Assembly (NCBI GenBank): GCA_021300055.1
Contig: JAJTHU010000169.1
Coordinates: 1-8,460 of the forward strand
From: Nitrosomonadaceae bacterium
Lineage (GTDB): Bacteria > Pseudomonadota > Gammaproteobacteria > Burkholderiales > Usitatibacteraceae
DNA: 8,460 nucleotides
Direction of reading: 5' to 3'
Under the pieces are notes generated by a model. That model saw only the letters and a program-made list of their open reading frames with translations. It was not told where the DNA came from and ran no database searches. Of the stretch, positions 6,094-8,460 are shown piece by piece. Position 1 is the stretch's first letter, and the number at the start of each line of letters is the position of its first letter. The position numbers and the translations under genes are program-made.

Positions 6094-8337
6094 CTAGTGG
6101 TGCTGCGCGCTCTTCGGATACGCCGGCGTATTGTCCGGTGCTACGACGAGCTTCACGACGGCGCCCAACAGCGCGCCAAAGCCACCCTCACCGCGCGTCC
6201 AATCGTTGAGCGCTTTACCCACCGCAAGCTTACCGACCGTGGCCGTTGAGCGTTTGTAAACGCCAGCGGCAAACTTGTTGGCCTCGCCAAGCGTTGGGTA
6301 GGTGTGAATCGTAGCGAGGATGCCCTCCAAGCCAAAGCCATGCTTCATGGCCGCGACGAACTCCACCAGCAAATCGCCTGCGTGTTCACCGACGATGGTG
6401 GCACCAAGAATTTTGTCGGAGCCCTTCGGGGTGATGACTTTCACGAAGCCGTGCGCTTCGCCGTCCGCAATAGCGCGGTCGAGGTCGTCAATGCCATAAA
6501 CGTGCACGTCGAAGGCAATGCCCTTTTCTTTGGCTTCCATTTCATTCAAGCCAACGCGCGCAACTTCCGGATCAGTGAAGGTCGCCCACGGCACCACCGA
6601 GTAATCGACCTTGAATTTCTTGAACTTGCCGAACAACGCATTGACCGCGCAATACCAAGCCATGTGTGACGCGGTATGCGTGAACTGGAAAGGCCCAGCC
6701 ACATCGCCGCACGCAAAGATGTTCGGGTAGATCGTTTCGAGGTATTCGTTAGTTTCGACCACGCGCTTGGCGGGAATGCCGAGCTCCTCCAAGCCAAAGC
6801 CTGTCAAGTTCGCGACGCGGCCAACGGCGCAAAGAATTTCGTCAAACGGAATCTTTTTGTCCGCACCGTTGTGTTCGACAATCAAAAACTTCTCACCACC
6901 CTCCACCACCACTTGCTTGGCTTTGTGGTTGGTGAGCACGGTTACGCCTTCGTCTTCAAACTTCTTCTTCACGATGGCGGATACCTCAGGGTCTTCGCGG
7001 CCCATGATGCGCGGCGCCATTTCGACTTGCGTGACCTGCGCACCAAAGCGCGCAAAACATTGCGTGAGTTCGGAGCCAATCGGCCCACCACCGAGCACGA
7101 CAAGCCGCTCTGGTAGCTTGCGGATATTCCAAACGTTGTCGGACTTGAGCGGATTGACTTCCGCGAGGCCGGGAATCGGTGGCACAAAGGGACGCGCGCC
7201 CGTGGCGATCACAATGTTTTTGGTGGTGAGCGTTTGGGTTGTGCCGTCTTCCCGCTTAATCTCGACGTGCCAAGGCGATGTGATGCGCGCCGTACCGGCA
7301 ATGCAGTCCACGCCAAGGCCGGTGTAGCGCTCCACAGAATCGTGCGGTTCAATCGCATCCACCACTTTCGATACGCGCTCCATCACTTCCGCGAAATCCC
7401 ACTCCGCACTCGCTTTGGCGATGCCGAATTCTTTGGCGCGGCTGATGTGATTCAGGAGTTTTGCCGAACGAATCAGTGCCTTGGATGGCACGCAACCAGT
7501 GTTGAGGCAGTCACCGCCCATCTTGTGCCTCTCAACGAGGCTGACCTTCGCCTTCACGGCCGCCGCGATGTATGACGTCACCAAGCCCGCAGAGCCAGCG
7601 CCAATCACCACGACGTTGCGGTCAAAGGATGTTGGCTTCTTATGAGCCCACGGCGCATAGACTTTGCGCGCCTTAATGCCGTCGATGATTTTTTTGGCGA
7701 TGATCGGGAACAGCCCAAGCAAGACAAATGCGCCGATGATTCCCGGCGACAGAATGCCCTTCAGCGAGGTGAGTTGCGCAAGCTGCGTGCCCGCGTTGAC
7801 GTACACAATCGTGCCGGCCAACATGCCCACCTGCGACACCCAAAAGAAGGTCCACGCCTTCATCGTCGTCAAGCCCATGACGACGTTAATCACAAAGAAC
7901 GGGAACGCCGGCACCAGCCGCAGCGTGAAAAGGTAGAACGCGCCCTCTTTGGCCACCCCGTCGTTAAACGATTTGAGTTTGTCGCCGAAGCGCGCCTGAA
8001 AGCTATCGCGCAACACGAAGCGCGCGACGAAGAACGCCAGCGTGGCGCCGATCGTTGAGGCGAACGACACCAACACCACGCCTGTCACCAAGCCAAACAA
8101 CGCGCCGCCGACCAGCGTCATGATGGCTGCACCCGGCAATGACAACGCTGTCACTGCAACATAGATCGCGAAGTAAATTGCCGCGGTCTGCCAAGGGTGG
8201 GCTTGATATGCCGCCGAGATCGCAGCCTGCTGTGACTTGATGTAGTCGAGGCTCAAAAAGCGCCCGAGGTCGAAGGCAAAAAATGCGACCAACGCAGCAA
8301 CAACGGCGATGACGACGAGGAGTTTGGATTTATTCAT
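6094..8337 (-). CDS. TVP38/TMEM64 membrane domain fused to FAD-dependent disulfide oxidoreductase
   Basis: A 747-residue two-domain protein. Residues 1 to about 225 form a TVP38/TMEM64 (SNARE-associated, DedA-like) membrane domain. Hydrophobic segments lie near 5-22, 51-78, 80-107, 133-157, 160-182 and 196-216, and the family-like motif LRLVPAFPFFVIN is at 139-151. From about 240 a class I pyridine nucleotide-disulfide oxidoreductase follows: FAD loop IGAGSAG (245-251), redox disulfide GDCLNTGCVPSK (275-286, Cys277/Cys282), ATG near 378-380, NAD(P) loop GGGPIGSE (416-423), with Glu439 after it suggesting NADH, second FAD motif FACGDVAG (541-548), and dimerisation domain from about 580. At the C-terminal active-site motif the usual HxHPTxxE reads HTYPTLGE (678-685), with Tyr680 for the catalytic His, as in mercuric reductase-like enzymes. 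There is no HMA domain and no C-terminal Cys pair, so it is not a canonical MerA. Such fusions are known in proteobacteria; substrate unknown. The start at 8337 has an AGGG ribosome site six bases upstream. Confidence 0.93.
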   Translation of the reverse strand: MNKSKLLVVIAVVAALVAFFAFDLGRFLSLDYIKSQQAAISAAYQAHPWQTAAIYFAIYVAVTALSLPGAAIMTLVGGALFGLVTGVVLVSFASTIGATLAFFVARFVLRDSFQARFGDKLKSFNDGVAKEGAFYLFTLRLVPAFPFFVINVVMGLTTMKAWTFFWVSQVGMLAGTIVYVNAGTQLAQLTSLKGILSPGIIGAFVLLGLFPIIAKKIIDGIKARKVYAPWAHKKPTSFDRNVVVIGAGSAGLVTSYIAAAVKAKVSLVERHKMGGDCLNTGCVPSKALIRSAKLLNHISRAKEFGIAKASAEWDFAEVMERVSKVVDAIEPHDSVERYTGLGVDCIAGTARITSPWHVEIKREDGTTQTLTTKNIVIATGARPFVPPIPGLAEVNPLKSDNVWNIRKLPERLVVLGGGPIGSELTQCFARFGAQVTQVEMAPRIMGREDPEVSAIVKKKFEDEGVTVLTNHKAKQVVVEGGEKFLIVEHNGADKKIPFDEILCAVGRVANLTGFGLEELGIPAKRVVETNEYLETIYPNIFACGDVAGPFQFTHTASHMAWYCAVNALFGKFKKFKVDYSVVPWATFTDPEVARVGLNEMEAKEKGIAFDVHVYGIDDLDRAIADGEAHGFVKVITPKGSDKILGATIVGEHAGDLLVEFVAAMKHGFGLEGILATIHTYPTLGEANKFAAGVYKRSTATVGKLAVGKALNDWTRGEGGFGALLGAVVKLVVAPDNTPAYPKSAQHH

Positions 8338-8460
8338 TGAACGCCCTATGGAGAATGCGCGCTAAAGCAGTGTTCGGTTCGCTCGTCGGACGCCACAAAG
8401 CGCCGAGGAGCCATACAGCAAACTCGTTGTTCGGCGGGCGTTTTCAGGCATTTTCGCCTA
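8338..8460. other. Upstream region of the TVP38/oxidoreductase gene
   Basis: This 123-base right-hand edge should contain the leader and possibly the promoter of the minus-strand oxidoreductase gene. I see no convincing -35/-10 pair. A short minus-strand frame of 29 codons (8362-8451) has no ribosome site and resembles nothing I know. A weak GGCG/CGCC inverted repeat is at 8437-8458. No gene can be supported. Confidence 0.5.
8344..8347 (-). promoter_or_regulatory. Ribosome binding site of the TVP38/oxidoreductase gene
   Basis: AGGG on the minus strand lies six bases before the ATG at 8337. The protein beginning there opens with MNKSK followed at once by a hydrophobic helix, the expected start of this membrane protein, so the site and the start support each other. 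Confidence 0.6.

Noticed and set aside
6767..7327. 186-codon plus-strand frame inside the flavin oxidoreductase gene
   Set aside because: Antisense shadow, Ser/Pro/Thr-rich low-quality translation, overlapping the conserved FAD and NAD domains of the real gene.
6094..7620. Annotation of the C-terminal part as mercuric reductase (merA)
   Set aside because: No N-terminal HMA metal domain, no C-terminal vicinal Cys pair and no mer operon genes nearby; only the flavoprotein core and the Tyr at the active-site motif are shared.
8362..8451. 29-codon minus-strand frame at the right edge
   Set aside because: No ribosome site or recognisable sequence, and it sits just upstream of a real gene where leader or promoter DNA is expected. 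A genome search for repeat copies would be needed to reconsider it.
8437..8458. GGCG/CGCC inverted repeat with T-runs near the right edge
   Set aside because: Only four pairs around a 14-base loop; too weak to call a terminator, and sequence beyond 8460 is missing.

Overview
The window reads as ordinary chromosomal DNA of a Gram-negative proteobacterium, most likely a betaproteobacterium (Burkholderiales or a relative). Three things suggest this: an Mpl ligase that recycles meso-diaminopimelate peptidoglycan, a gshA of the 'Thiobacillus ferrooxidans' type directly followed by gshB, and a moderately GC-rich, densely packed layout. The lineage is inferred from gene content; no rRNA or other marker is present.

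Layout. Positions 1-2084 (+) hold a large FG-GAP/VCBS beta-propeller protein whose N-terminus lies off the left edge. It converges, across about 40 bases, on mpl (2125-3480, -), the UDP-N-acetylmuramate:tripeptide ligase of cell-wall recycling. A 327-base divergent intergenic region (3481-3807) separates mpl from gshA. It holds a candidate mpl promoter and a strong inverted-repeat hairpin just upstream of gshA. gshA (3808-5154, +) and gshB (5158-6087, +) form a tight two-gene operon for glutathione synthesis. gshB starts at a TTG whose Shine-Dalgarno sequence overlaps the gshA stop region. Only 6 bases after gshB comes the end of a convergent 747-residue gene (6094-8337, -). It encodes an N-terminal TVP38/TMEM64 (DedA-like) membrane domain fused to an FAD/NAD disulfide oxidoreductase. 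The last 123 bases are its upstream region and hold no confident gene.

How the genes relate. gshA and gshB carry out the two successive ATP-dependent steps from glutamate, cysteine and glycine to glutathione. The membrane-anchored flavin oxidoreductase beside them carries a CxxxxC redox disulfide, so a shared thiol/redox theme is conceivable, but it is transcribed towards them and no functional link is shown. mpl is cell-wall housekeeping. The propeller protein is probably exported and of unknown role.

I see no defence system, CRISPR array, insertion sequence, prophage, tRNA or rRNA. The points most worth a second look are the two-domain membrane/flavin fusion with Tyr in place of the usual catalytic His, the ATP-grasp-like glycine loops in both neighbouring glutathione enzymes, the coupled TTG start of gshB, the leader hairpin of gshA, and the two-part architecture of the propeller protein.
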